Of a stretch of 64,000 nucleotides of DNA, positions 15,242 through 24,427 are shown one piece after another; positions within the stretch are counted from its first letter, which is position 1; each line of letters begins with the position of its first letter. The notes under the pieces were generated by a model. The model was not told where the DNA came from, did not search any database, and saw only the letters and a list, made by a program, of their open reading frames with translations. The DNA comes from AV40 sp035568175 (lineage in GTDB: Bacteria; Verrucomicrobiota; Verrucomicrobiia; Chthoniobacterales; UBA10450): NCBI GenBank assembly GCA_035568175.1, contig DATMON010000015.1:92885-156884 (forward strand), read 5' to 3'. Both the position numbers and the translations under genes were made by a program.

Positions 15242-15733
15242 TCACTTCGGCAGTTTCGCCGAGAGAACGCTCTCGGATTGCTTCTTGCGAAAGGCTTCCA
15301 ATTTGTCGCGCAACTTCTTGTCGGTCGTGGCAATAATCGCAACCGCGAGTAGGGCCGCATTTTTTGCTCCGGCGTCGCCGATTGCGAGTGTTCCGACTGG
15401 AATTCCGCCGGGCATTTGCGCGGTCGACAAAAGTGAATCGAGCCCCTGGAGCTTGGACTGCATCGGAACGCCAAGCACCGGCACAATGGTATGCGCGGCG
15501 ATGACGCCGGCCAGGTGCGCAGCGCCGCCGGCGCCGGCAATGATGACGCGCAGTCCGCGGTCGGCCGCTTTGCGTGCGAAATCTGTCGTTTGGTCCGGTG
15601 TGCGATGAGCAGAGAGCACATGCGCTTCGTTAGGCACACCGAGCTCGTCGAGCGTTTCAACCGCGTGACGCATCGTGTCCCAATCCGATTTACTCCCCAT
15701 CAAAACGGCGACCAGAGATTTCGGCTGCGGCAT
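15242..15733 (-). CDS. purE: N5-carboxyaminoimidazole ribonucleotide mutase
   Basis: PurE moves the carboxyl group of N5-CAIR to give CAIR in purine synthesis. The 163-residue protein has LMGSKSDWDTMRHAVETLDE, VLSAHRTPD, IAGAGGAAHLAGVIAAHT and GVPMQS, all family signatures. The start at 15733 (MPQPKSLVAVLMGSKSD) is preferred to a longer form whose 11 extra residues have no family match. No purK is adjacent. Confidence 0.94.
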   Translation of the reverse strand: MPQPKSLVAVLMGSKSDWDTMRHAVETLDELGVPNEAHVLSAHRTPDQTTDFARKAADRGLRVIIAGAGGAAHLAGVIAAHTIVPVLGVPMQSKLQGLDSLLSTAQMPGGIPVGTLAIGDAGAKNAALLAVAIIATTDKKLRDKLEAFRKKQSESVLSAKLPK

Positions 15734-15776
15734 AGGAGAGTTTGGTCGGGCATTGTTTCGCCGCAACTTTTTTCCG

Positions 15777-15891
15777 CATTAACACCGCGCTTTAGCGCAG
15801 TCTCAGAGATCTGTCAGAAAGACAAAGCCGTTTAAACGGCTTGCTTCTGACGAGGCTAGATCACCTGGCTGAAGCCGGGTGTTAATGAGAT
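15777..15891. repeat. MITE-like element with CATTAACACC termini
   Basis: The sequence starts GCATTAACACCGCGCTTTAG and ends CTGAAGCCGGGTGTTAATG, so the ends are inverted repeats. A perfect inner palindrome GCCGTTTAAACGGC lies near the middle. No reading frame is evident. It separates purE and aroK, which are divergent. Confidence 0.6.
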
Positions 15892-15900
15892 ATTGCGGAC

Positions 15901-16434
15901 GTGAACGCGGCCAAATCGGTTGTACTCATCGGAATGATGGGGGCTGGAAAATCTTCGGTCGGACGTTGTCTGCAGCGACAGAGCGGGCTCGCCCGTTTGG
16001 ATACGGACGAAATGTTGGCGGCCGAATTTGGAATGTCGATCGCACAGATTTTTGAAAAGCACGGCGAAGAGAAATTCCGCGACGCAGAAACCGACCTGCT
16101 ACGCAAACTGGCGCCGGACCGACCGGCGATCATCGTGACCGGCGGCGGGATTGTGTTGCGCCACCAGAATGTCGATCTTCTGAAAAGTGTTGGCACTGTC
16201 ATTTGGCTGGCCGCCGATGAGGCCACCTTGTTCGAGCGCGCGGCGCGACGCGACCATCGGCCGCTGCTTCAAAAGGAAAATCCGCGCGCAATCTTTTCAA
16301 AATTATTCGGGGAGCGAGAGCCGGTTTACGCCGCGGCGGCAGATATCCGCATCGATACTTCTCGACTGAGTCACGATGAGGTCGCGGAAACAATTTTGAG
16401 CAAGATGGAGGAATTCAGCTCCTTCCGACAATGA
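15901..16434 (+). CDS. aroK: Shikimate kinase
   Basis: AroK phosphorylates shikimate in aromatic amino acid synthesis. The 177-residue P-loop kinase starts at GTG 15901. It has Walker A GMMGAGKSSVGRCL, the DTDEM shikimate-binding motif, FRDAETDLL, GGGIVLR and a lid region with RPLLQKENPRAIF. Its stop overlaps the queG start (ATGA at 16431), so the two are coupled. Confidence 0.94.
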   Translation: MNAAKSVVLIGMMGAGKSSVGRCLQRQSGLARLDTDEMLAAEFGMSIAQIFEKHGEEKFRDAETDLLRKLAPDRPAIIVTGGGIVLRHQNVDLLKSVGTVIWLAADEATLFERAARRDHRPLLQKENPRAIFSKLFGEREPVYAAAADIRIDTSRLSHDEVAETILSKMEEFSSFRQ

Positions 16435-17558
16435 ATGGCGCTGCTCATCTAGGAGATCTGCCGCCAGTGACGGCGGCAGCTACAACGGCAGTGGAATTGA
16501 AACAAAACCTGGTCGATTTTACGCGAAAGCTCGGATTTGATTCGTGCCGCGTCGCGGCGTGTTCTCCCCCAGCCCACGCCGACGAATTTGGTGATTGGCT
16601 AAAGGAAGGCGCGCACGGCGAAATGGAATATATGGCGCGCGGCGACGACAAACGCCGCGATCCGCAAAAGATTCTTCCAGGCGCAAAGTCGGTCATCGTT
16701 TTGGGACTGAATTATTTTCAGGGCGACTCCGAGCCGGAGTGGCCGCTAACTGCAGCCACCACAGAAGAGATAGCTCGCGGAAAAGTCGCGCGCTACGCTT
16801 GGGGCGATGATTACCACGACGTAATCGCGGCGAAGCTGAACAAGATCGACATCTTCCTTCGTGAATTTGGCGGTCAGCAAAAATGCTACGTTGATACCGG
16901 GCCGATTCTGGAACGCGATCACGCAGCGGCGGCTGGAATCGGCTGGCATGGCAAAAGCACGATGCTGATCGACGAAAAACTGGGGACCTGGTTTTTCCTC
17001 GCCGAAATTTTGACCACGCTTGAATTGCGAGCCGATGAACCGGCGCGAGATCGCTGCGGCACATGCGACCGGTGCATCACAGCGTGTCCGACCGGCGCGA
17101 TCACGGCGCCGCACAAATTAGATGCGCGCCGTTGCATTTCGTATCTCACGATCGAATTGAAAAGCTCAATTCCACTCGAGCTTCGGCCGTTGATTGGCGA
17201 CCGGATTTTCGGCTGTGACGATTGTCTCGATGCTTGTCCGTGGAACCGATTTGCGGAGGTTTCGCACGAAAGCGCGTTCGCCGCGCGAGCGTCCACCGCC
17301 GCCTTTTCGTTGCGCGATTACCTAGCGTTAAACGACGCCGAATTTCGAAATTTGTTTCGTAAGTCGCCGATCAAGCGCATCAAGCGTCGCGGTTTCTTGC
17401 GAAACGTGTGTGTCGCGCTGGGAAATGTCGGGACCAGGGAGGATTTGCCCGCGTTACGCGAAGCCGCGCTGGACTCGGAGCCCTTGATCGCGGAGCACGC
17501 GGCCTGGGCAATCGAACAAGTCCTCGAGCGGACGAATGCGGAGAAGAAAATTCATTGA
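16431..17558 (+). CDS. queG: Epoxyqueuosine reductase
   Basis: QueG reduces epoxyqueuosine to queuosine in tRNA, using cobalamin and two [4Fe-4S] clusters. The 375-residue protein has the N-terminal DUF1730 region (YMARGDDKRRDPQKILPGAK, YAWGDDYHDVI), VDTGPILERDHAAAAGIGW, and the ferredoxin motifs CGTCDRCITACPTGAI and CDDCLDACPWNRFA. A short HEAT-like tail follows (AALDSEPLIAEHAAWAIEQV). The N-terminus is about 20 residues longer than usual. Confidence 0.93.
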   Translation: MNGAAHLGDLPPVTAAATTAVELKQNLVDFTRKLGFDSCRVAACSPPAHADEFGDWLKEGAHGEMEYMARGDDKRRDPQKILPGAKSVIVLGLNYFQGDSEPEWPLTAATTEEIARGKVARYAWGDDYHDVIAAKLNKIDIFLREFGGQQKCYVDTGPILERDHAAAAGIGWHGKSTMLIDEKLGTWFFLAEILTTLELRADEPARDRCGTCDRCITACPTGAITAPHKLDARRCISYLTIELKSSIPLELRPLIGDRIFGCDDCLDACPWNRFAEVSHESAFAARASTAAFSLRDYLALNDAEFRNLFRKSPIKRIKRRGFLRNVCVALGNVGTREDLPALREAALDSEPLIAEHAAWAIEQVLERTNAEKKIH

Positions 17559-17665
17559 ATCCAACGGGCCTGGTTCGTGCATCCAATTGTCGATCCGGTG
17601 AACGCGTTTTGCTTGCAAAGGTCTAATCTAGGGTTACGTCTGACCGTTTCCCGCCCCTGAATCCT

Positions 17666-19027
17666 ATGCACCAAGCCTTGGCCACCCCAGAGATCGAGCC
17701 GAAGACTGCGAAAAAGCAGCGTGCGCGTCGTAAACGCCAAATCATTATCGGCGTCGCCGGCTTCCTGGTGCTTTGGCTGATCGTTTCGATCCTGCTCTCC
17801 AAGCGCGAGAAGCCGATTCCCGTCACGACCGAAAAAGCGGTGCGCAAGACCATTCTCCAAACCGTTTCCGCCACCGGCAAAGTGCAGCCGGAAACAGAAG
17901 TAAAGATTTCACCGGAAGTAGCCGGTGAGATTATCGAGCTGCCGGTGGAGGATGGAATGGGAATCAAAAAAGGCGATCTGCTGGTTAAAATTAAGCCGGA
18001 TTCTTACAAAGCGCAGCTTGAGCAGCAAGAAGCGGCCATTAGCACGGCGAAGGCGACGAATCTTCAACTGAAGGCCACCCTGGTGAAGTGCGAGCAGGAC
18101 CTCAAACGCGCCGACGACATGTTCGCCAAGAAAACGATCTCTGTTCAGGAATACAATACCGCCCAAGCGGCCTACGACGTTGCCAAAAACACATATCAAA
18201 GCTCGTTGCATCAGATCGAGCAGGCTCAGGCCAGCTCTAGCCAGGCGCGCGATCAACTTTCCAAGACAACGGTTTATTCGCCGATCAATGGAACAGTGAC
18301 GATCCTGAACAGCAAATTGGGTGAGCGCATTGTCGCTACCGGGCAATTTGCCGGCACCGAAGTGATGCGCGTGGCCGACCTTTCGCGCATGCAAGCGGTG
18401 ATCGATGTAAACGAGAACGACGTTCCGAACGTGAAGATCGGAGACAAGGCGAACGTGAAGATTGACGCCTATGGCGATCGCAAATTCAAAGGGACGGTGG
18501 CGCAAATCGGGAACACCGGAAAGACGACGGGCAGTGGCACCCAGGAAGAAGTCACGAATTTCGAAGTTAAAATTAATTTGGAGCGGGAGGATATACTTCT
18601 GCGGCCTGGGTTGAGCTGCACCGCCGATATTGAGACGAACACCGTCAAGGATGCGGTCGCCGTCCCAATGCAGGCGGTAACGATTCGCACCGGCGAGAGC
18701 AATTTGAGTCCGGAAGAAATCGAAAAGAGAAAAATGAAATCCGCGGCTCGCGACAAGGGCGACAACAACGCGGAGTACGTGAACGAGAAACAGGAAAAAG
18801 CCGCGCAAAAGGAAGAGCGCGAAAAGCTCTCGAAGGTCGTGTTTCTGAAAAAAGGCGGCAAAGCGCAATCGGTTAAAGTAACGACCGGAATTTCCGATGA
18901 CACCTACATGGAGATTAAAAGCGGTGTCCAACCGGGCGACGAAGTCATTTCCGGTAGCTACAGCGCGATCAGTCGCAAACTTAAGGACGGCGCGAAGGTG
19001 GCTTACGACAAGGAAGGCACGAAGTAG
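17666..19027 (+). CDS. MacA-like periplasmic adaptor (HlyD/RND adaptor family)
   Basis: This 453-residue membrane-fusion protein links the inner-membrane ABC transporter to an outer-membrane channel. A single membrane helix (residues ~27-47, IIIGVAGFLVLWLIVSILL) is followed by a biotinyl-lipoyl half motif (VSATGKVQPETEVKISPEVA), a coiled-coil hairpin (~115-190) and the second lipoyl half and beta-barrel (TTVYSPINGTVTILN). An unusual charged insertion (EIEKRKMKSAARDKGDNNAE, ~350-390) interrupts the membrane-proximal domain. It is the first gene of a four-gene efflux operon. Confidence 0.88.
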   Translation: MHQALATPEIEPKTAKKQRARRKRQIIIGVAGFLVLWLIVSILLSKREKPIPVTTEKAVRKTILQTVSATGKVQPETEVKISPEVAGEIIELPVEDGMGIKKGDLLVKIKPDSYKAQLEQQEAAISTAKATNLQLKATLVKCEQDLKRADDMFAKKTISVQEYNTAQAAYDVAKNTYQSSLHQIEQAQASSSQARDQLSKTTVYSPINGTVTILNSKLGERIVATGQFAGTEVMRVADLSRMQAVIDVNENDVPNVKIGDKANVKIDAYGDRKFKGTVAQIGNTGKTTGSGTQEEVTNFEVKINLEREDILLRPGLSCTADIETNTVKDAVAVPMQAVTIRTGESNLSPEEIEKRKMKSAARDKGDNNAEYVNEKQEKAAQKEEREKLSKVVFLKKGGKAQSVKVTTGISDDTYMEIKSGVQPGDEVISGSYSAISRKLKDGAKVAYDKEGTK

Positions 19028-19057
19028 AACGAATCGCGGCTAGATGTCGATCTAACG

Positions 19058-19804
19058 ATGGAGGCGCGGCAATCAGTCAGACAACTCGGGCCGGTCGTCA
19101 TCGACATCGAAAACATCACCAAAGATTACGTGATGGGCGAAGAGATCGTGCGCGCGCTACGCGGCGTCTCGTTGCAAATTCGGCGCAACGAATATCTCGC
19201 GGTGATGGGGCCGAGCGGCAGCGGCAAATCAACGCTGATGAACATGCTTGGCTGTCTCGATACTCCGACCTCAGGCCGTTATGAATTCAGTGGTCGCAAC
19301 GTGGCCGAGATGGACGACGACGAATTGGCCGCGATCCGCAATCACGAGATCGGTTTTGTTTTTCAAACGTTCAACTTGCTCGCGCGCGCGACCAGCCTGC
19401 GCAACGTCGAATTACCTTTGATTTACGCCGGAATGGATCCTGAATCGCGCGAGGAGCGCGCCATCCAAGCGCTGACCGATGTTGGGTTGGGTGATCGCAT
19501 CCAACACAAGCCTAACGAATTGTCCGGCGGTCAGCGTCAGCGTGTCGCGATCGCCCGTGCGTTGGTGAACGATCCGTCGATCATTTTGGCCGACGAACCA
19601 ACCGGGAACCTCGATTCAAAAACCGGAGAGGAAATCATGGCGTTGCTCGAGGATCTTTATCAGCGCGGCCACACGATCATTTTGGTCACGCACGAGCGCG
19701 ACATTGCGGCGCATGCTCGTCGCACCATTCATTTGCGCGACGGCGTAGTTGAAAGCGACGAACAAACTTTTCTTCCGCGACTGGAAACGGTCGCGGCGAG
19801 TTAA
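19058..19804 (+). CDS. ABC transporter ATP-binding protein (MacB/LolD type)
   Basis: This 248-residue ATPase of the MacB/LolD/FtsE class has Walker A GPSGSGKSTLMNMLG, Q-loop FVFQTFNLL, signature LSGGQRQRVAIARALV, Walker B IILADEPTGNLD and H-loop ILVTHERD. It is preceded by the adaptor gene and followed by two FtsX-type permeases, so ATPase and permease are separate polypeptides, unlike E. coli MacB. The PNELSGG codons carry a TCGTTAGGC word (inverted). Confidence 0.93.
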   Translation: MEARQSVRQLGPVVIDIENITKDYVMGEEIVRALRGVSLQIRRNEYLAVMGPSGSGKSTLMNMLGCLDTPTSGRYEFSGRNVAEMDDDELAAIRNHEIGFVFQTFNLLARATSLRNVELPLIYAGMDPESREERAIQALTDVGLGDRIQHKPNELSGGQRQRVAIARALVNDPSIILADEPTGNLDSKTGEEIMALLEDLYQRGHTIILVTHERDIAAHARRTIHLRDGVVESDEQTFLPRLETVAAS

Positions 19805-19805
19805 G

Positions 19806-19818
19806 GTCCGAGCCGGAC
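19806..19818. repeat. GTCCGAGCCGGAC palindromic repeat, copy 2
   Basis: This is the inverted copy of the 13-bp unit at 7806 and 39688, lying in the 21-bp gap between the ATPase and permease genes just before the permease start. A degenerate form (GGTCCGAGCTCGGC) follows the second permease at about 22355. Confidence 0.45.
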
Positions 19819-19825
19819 CGGCAAT

Positions 19826-21106
19826 ATGAAACGATTTCTCTACGAGCTCGAGGAAAGCTGGAGGATTGCTTACGCGCAGATGCGATCGAACCTGACGCGG
19901 TCGACGCTGACCGCGCTTGGCGTCATCATCGGAATTGTCGCTGTCACTTTAATGGGCACGGCGATCGGCGGAATCCAAGTCGGCTTCGATAAAAGCATGG
20001 CGGTGCTCGGCGACGACGTGCTTTACGTGACCCAATGGCCGTGGAAACCGGTGGATGATTGGTGGAACTACCGTGACCGGAAAAGGATCCAGAACGAATA
20101 CGCTGAGGCGATCAATCGCATGATCGCGGCGAGCCCGAATTCGAACCTGATGGTCGCGGTGCCGACGTCGAGCATGATGCGCTCAATTAAATACGGCGGA
20201 AACGAAGTGGAGAATGTCTTTACGCTCGGCACTACGTCCGATTTCACCGTCACCTCGACAATCGACTGCAAGGAAGGCCGCTTCTTTAACGAAATCGAAT
20301 CGCGGAGCGGCGCGCAAGTAGTGGTAATCGGTTACGATGTCGCGGACGTCTTGTTTCCATCGGAGAGCCCGATCGACAAATCTGTTCTCATTAGCGGGCA
20401 CGCATTCAAAGTGATCGGCGTGAACACTCGCCAGGGAACTTTTCTTGGATTGTTTAGCTGGGACTCGATGGTGGCGATGCCGTTGGCGGCCTTCAACAAA
20501 TACTTCAACTTAAAAAACGAATTGGACGCGCGGGGAGATAATCAAGGCCAATCGGACGTGCGCGTAAAGGTGAAGGACAAAACTAAACTGGCCGAGGCCA
20601 AGGATGAGCTGACTGGAATGATGCGGCGCGCGCGCGGTTTATCGCCTGAAAAGAAAGAGGATTTCTCGATCAACGAACAACAAGCATTCAAGAGCACGCT
20701 GGATCCGGTGAAAAATACCATCGCTATCGCCGGGCTCTTCATCACCGGTCTTTCGCTTTTCGTCGGCGCGATCGGGATTATGAACATCACCTTCGTGAGT
20801 GTGAAGGAGCGGACCAAAGAAATCGGAACACGCAAAGCCCTCGGCGCGCGTCGTCGCACGATTCTGCTCCAGTTCCTGATCGAATCGACCGCGCTTTGCT
20901 TGCTCGGCGGATTTATCGGGCTGGCGTTCGCTTACGTCATGTGCTTCGGCATCGCCAAGGCTTTCCCTTCGTTTCCAATTCAGTTTTCGTTCGGGCTCGT
21001 TATCGCGAGTATGATCGTGTCGGTGCTGACGGGTTTGGTCTCCGGTTTTGCACCGGCCTGGTCGGCGTCGCGTTTAGATCCCGTCACGGCGCTTCGTTAC
21101 GAATAG
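19826..21106 (+). CDS. MacB-type ABC transporter permease 1
   Basis: This 426-residue permease has the MacB/FtsX layout: one N-terminal membrane helix (~28-50, LTALGVIIGIVAVTLMGTAI), a large periplasmic domain (~60-300) and three C-terminal helices. The family's conserved block VGAIGIMNITFVSVKERTKE and GTRKALGARR is present near 315-345. It is paired with a second homologous permease 8 bp downstream, suggesting a heterodimer. Confidence 0.9.
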   Translation: MKRFLYELEESWRIAYAQMRSNLTRSTLTALGVIIGIVAVTLMGTAIGGIQVGFDKSMAVLGDDVLYVTQWPWKPVDDWWNYRDRKRIQNEYAEAINRMIAASPNSNLMVAVPTSSMMRSIKYGGNEVENVFTLGTTSDFTVTSTIDCKEGRFFNEIESRSGAQVVVIGYDVADVLFPSESPIDKSVLISGHAFKVIGVNTRQGTFLGLFSWDSMVAMPLAAFNKYFNLKNELDARGDNQGQSDVRVKVKDKTKLAEAKDELTGMMRRARGLSPEKKEDFSINEQQAFKSTLDPVKNTIAIAGLFITGLSLFVGAIGIMNITFVSVKERTKEIGTRKALGARRRTILLQFLIESTALCLLGGFIGLAFAYVMCFGIAKAFPSFPIQFSFGLVIASMIVSVLTGLVSGFAPAWSASRLDPVTALRYE

Positions 21107-21114
21107 AGAACGAC

Positions 21115-22356
21115 ATGCGCTTTACTGAAACCATAACGATGGCGCTAAGCTCGTTAGGCGTGAACAAACTGCGTTCGGGCCTGACGATGTTTGGAATCAC
21201 CATCGGCGTCTTCTCAGTCATTTCGGTCATGACCGCGATCGGCGCGCTCCAATATTCAATTGAGAACGGGATCAGTTTTCTCGGCTCGAACATTTTTCAG
21301 TTTGCGAAGTATCCGGCCAACGTAAGCGCCGGCGGCAACGTGAAGAAGAAATATCAGAACCGCCGCGATATCAGTTACCTCCAAGCGCTGCGTTATCAGC
21401 GGCTGATGGAGGGCAATGCGCGCGAGATTTGCCTGAAATGTTTTGGTTACGAAGTAAAAGGCCAGGCGGTTTACAACGGAGTGAAGACAACACCGAGTCT
21501 CCTCATTGTCGGGACGAATCGCAGTTTTCTCATCGCAAATGCCTACACGCTCGGCTATGGCCGAAATCTAAACGACGAAGACGTCGATCTTGCTCGTAAC
21601 GTCATCGTCGTCGGCAAGATGGTCGAGAAACGGCTGTTCCCGAATGAATCGCCTATCGGCAAGATGGTGCGCGTCACCGGCCACACCTACACCATCATTG
21701 GCGTTCTGGCTGAGAAAGGGACCGCATTTGGCCAAAGTCAGGACAACATGTGCATGATGCCAATCACGCGGTTCTTCGAGGATTTTGGCTCCGCCAGGCG
21801 CACGGTGAACGTCGCGACCCAGGCGCCTTCAACGGAAACCTACAATGCGACATTCGACAGAGCTGTCGGCGCGATGCGGATTGCGCGCGGCTTGCGTGCG
21901 GATCAGGAAAACGATTTCGAAATTTATTCCAATGATTCGCTCAAGAGCGCGTTCGTTTCTGTGGCCGGCATCGTGCGGATCGGCGCGTTCGTAATCAGTT
22001 TCATCGCGCTGGTCGCAGCGGGCATCGGAATTATGAACATTATGCTCGTGAGCGTGACCGAGCGAACAAAGGAGATTGGCGTGCGCAAATCGATCGGGGC
22101 GCGGAGCAAAGATATCTTGCGCCAATTTTTGACTGAAGCTGTCTTCATTTCAGAAGCCGGTGGCGTGCTTGGGATAATTCTCGGCGTCGTCTTTGGCGAT
22201 TTCATCGCCTACTGGCTTAAGGTTGATCTGATTTTCCCCTATGGTTGGGCCGTCGCTGGATTAATTGTTTGTTCCGTAATCGGCATCGGTTTCGGCCTTT
22301 ATCCAGCGTATCGCGCCGCCAGCCTCGATCCGATCGAAGCGCTGCGTTACGAATAG
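21115..22356 (+). CDS. MacB-type ABC transporter permease 2
   Basis: This 413-residue paralog of the preceding permease has the same topology: N-terminal helix (GLTMFGITIGVFSVISVMTA), a periplasmic domain and three C-terminal helices with AAGIGIMNIMLVSVTERTKE and GVRKSIGARS. The ATG at 21115 (MRFTETITMALSSLGVNK) is chosen because the longer upstream frame overlaps permease 1 in another frame. The substrate cannot be deduced; peptides, lipids or antibiotics are all known for the class. Confidence 0.9.
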   Translation: MRFTETITMALSSLGVNKLRSGLTMFGITIGVFSVISVMTAIGALQYSIENGISFLGSNIFQFAKYPANVSAGGNVKKKYQNRRDISYLQALRYQRLMEGNAREICLKCFGYEVKGQAVYNGVKTTPSLLIVGTNRSFLIANAYTLGYGRNLNDEDVDLARNVIVVGKMVEKRLFPNESPIGKMVRVTGHTYTIIGVLAEKGTAFGQSQDNMCMMPITRFFEDFGSARRTVNVATQAPSTETYNATFDRAVGAMRIARGLRADQENDFEIYSNDSLKSAFVSVAGIVRIGAFVISFIALVAAGIGIMNIMLVSVTERTKEIGVRKSIGARSKDILRQFLTEAVFISEAGGVLGIILGVVFGDFIAYWLKVDLIFPYGWAVAGLIVCSVIGIGFGLYPAYRAASLDPIEALRYE

Positions 22357-22512
22357 GTCCGAGCTCGGCACAGGACGAATCCATCCGATGGCGGACCGGA
22401 CTGGCATTTAGCAGAGATTCGCGGGCGAAGCCGGGCACGCAAACTGCGCCTGCTTCCCTTTGACCAGCCATTTAGCTTTGTCGTACCCTAGAAGTTTCGA
22501 GGTCTTGTTCAG

Positions 22513-24411
22513 GTGCCTGCTCGTCGTAAATCTGCCAACGCGGACGTGCCGCAACGTAATATTCTTCTGCTCGAAGAGTACGACTCGCTCGCCGCGGCAG
22601 TCAGCTCTGCGCTGAAGAAGTTCGCGCCGCAACATGCTGCCGCAGTAGCCCGCTCTCTTGCCGAAGCCGAGAAGCTGGCTGCTAAGCTCGACCCTGAGCT
22701 CTTTATTGTGGATGTCGATCCACCTTGGGCCGGCCTGACGAATTTCCTGGAAAAGATGCGGGCGGCTCATCCAAACGCGCGCGCTCTTATCATCGGCGGC
22801 GCGATTCCGGCCGAGTTTGCCGCCGAGCGTGGATCGTCCGGAGCGCTGCAATTTATCGAGAAACCGTTCGATCTCGCAGCGTTCGGCGCAGCGGTCCAGG
22901 CTCTGCTCGGCCCGTGGCGGGACAAGGAAGGTCGCGGGACACTGGGCGCGCTCGACGCCATCGACGCGGTGCTTTCACATTTCGCCGCCAATTCCAGCGT
23001 CGTTCTCGATCTACGCTCAGGAACACGAACGGGCGAGATCCATATCGCCGGCGGCCAGGTATTGCACGCCGTCGTCGGTAAACTCAAAGGCGAAGATGCG
23101 TTGCGCGAGATCCTGAACTGGTCGAAACCGCGCCTCGGTGAGAAAAAAATATCCGGCTCCACTCCTCGAACAATCGCCAGTTGGCAGTCGATCGTTGTCG
23201 AAGCGTTGCGTGAAACTGGCGAGGAGGTGCCTGAAGCGCGCGCACCCAAAGCCGAAATCGTTTCGGCACGCTCCGGAAAGAAAATCGTCGCGATCGACGA
23301 CACCGAGATGCTTTTAATTTTCGTGGAAGACATTCTCTCGACGGCGGATCCGGAATTGCAAATCACAACTGCGCTCAGTGCGACCGAGGGATTGCGAGAG
23401 ATTGAACGCGTGATTCCCGACCTCGTACTTCTTGATTACAGCTTGCCGGATTTCAACGGCGACAAACTCTGTGAACGACTCCTCAAAGATGAAAAGACCG
23501 CACGCGTCCCGGTGTTGATGATGTCCGGGCACGTTCTGGAAATGAATGCCGCAGCGGCACGTTTGCCCAACGTGGTCGCGAAAATTGAAAAGCCGTTTTT
23601 GTCCGACGCGCTGGTCGATCTTGTTCAACAAACACTCGAAGCCAAGCATGTGTTCGAACGGCAAACTGAGAAAGAGACCCTTGTCCCGACAATCTTCGAA
23701 TCCGAACCAACGCCGCTGCCGCCGCCGAAACAAGAAATCCCATTAGAGCGGCCAACTCGCCCGCTTCCGCCCACGACGCTGGCGCCGGTTGAATCCCACA
23801 TCGAACACCACGCGCCGGCCGCTCCCACGGCAATTCGAGTGGCGCCGACCGATGGTAACGCCGCCGTTCTCGGAATTTTTCTGGAAGTGCTCTCGATGCA
23901 ACTCACTTCGCAGCTTCAGATGGGTGCAATCCGCGCGCGCCCGGCGTCATTGACTGCTTCGCTTCGGCTACAGTCGGCGGCGGCGCGCAGCGCCATCCCG
24001 GCCGAGTTAGGATTTCAACTTGGCCCGGTAAAATTGAATGGCGAGGGTCGGATTTCGACAATGCGATTGGTTCCAACTTCAAAGCCTTTTCAACCTGCGC
24101 AAATGCGGACTGCCTTTGAAATCGGCGGGGTCGCTCTCATTCCAAATGAAACGCGAGCGCGTGTCCAACTGACTCCCGCTGGAACGACACCGATGACGAT
24201 GGAGTTGCGAGCTCATCTTGAACTAAATGCGGTTGAGCTCACCCCCAATTTTCAGGTCGCGCAGTTGATTTTGAATTGGAGCACGAATGCCGTGCGCGTG
24301 ACACTCAATCCAAAAGCGCCGGAACAAAGCGCGGCCAAGTTCGAATTGCGCGTTTTAAAACTGGACGAATCAGGGCGTATCGCCGAACTGCTCTTGCAAC
24401 CGGGCAAGTAA
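22513..24411 (+). CDS. Double-receiver regulator with DUF4388 (PATAN-like) domain
   Basis: This 632-residue cytoplasmic protein starts at GTG 22513. A divergent receiver domain (about 16-132; acidic pair E21-E22, D67/D69, K117) is followed by a DUF4388-type domain (~143-235; RTGEIHIAGGQVLHAVVGKL). A canonical receiver comes next (~256-375; acidic pair near 262, phospho-acceptor D308 in LLDYSLP, K360 in IEKPF), then a Pro-rich linker (~395-440). The last ~190 residues are a beta-rich region I do not recognise. No DNA-binding or enzymatic output domain is evident. It is separate from the efflux operon (156-bp gap) and converges on purB. Confidence 0.8.
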   Translation: MPARRKSANADVPQRNILLLEEYDSLAAAVSSALKKFAPQHAAAVARSLAEAEKLAAKLDPELFIVDVDPPWAGLTNFLEKMRAAHPNARALIIGGAIPAEFAAERGSSGALQFIEKPFDLAAFGAAVQALLGPWRDKEGRGTLGALDAIDAVLSHFAANSSVVLDLRSGTRTGEIHIAGGQVLHAVVGKLKGEDALREILNWSKPRLGEKKISGSTPRTIASWQSIVVEALRETGEEVPEARAPKAEIVSARSGKKIVAIDDTEMLLIFVEDILSTADPELQITTALSATEGLREIERVIPDLVLLDYSLPDFNGDKLCERLLKDEKTARVPVLMMSGHVLEMNAAAARLPNVVAKIEKPFLSDALVDLVQQTLEAKHVFERQTEKETLVPTIFESEPTPLPPPKQEIPLERPTRPLPPTTLAPVESHIEHHAPAAPTAIRVAPTDGNAAVLGIFLEVLSMQLTSQLQMGAIRARPASLTASLRLQSAAARSAIPAELGFQLGPVKLNGEGRISTMRLVPTSKPFQPAQMRTAFEIGGVALIPNETRARVQLTPAGTTPMTMELRAHLELNAVELTPNFQVAQLILNWSTNAVRVTLNPKAPEQSAAKFELRVLKLDESGRIAELLLQPGK

Positions 24412-24427
24412 TTCGCGCGTTGTCGAT

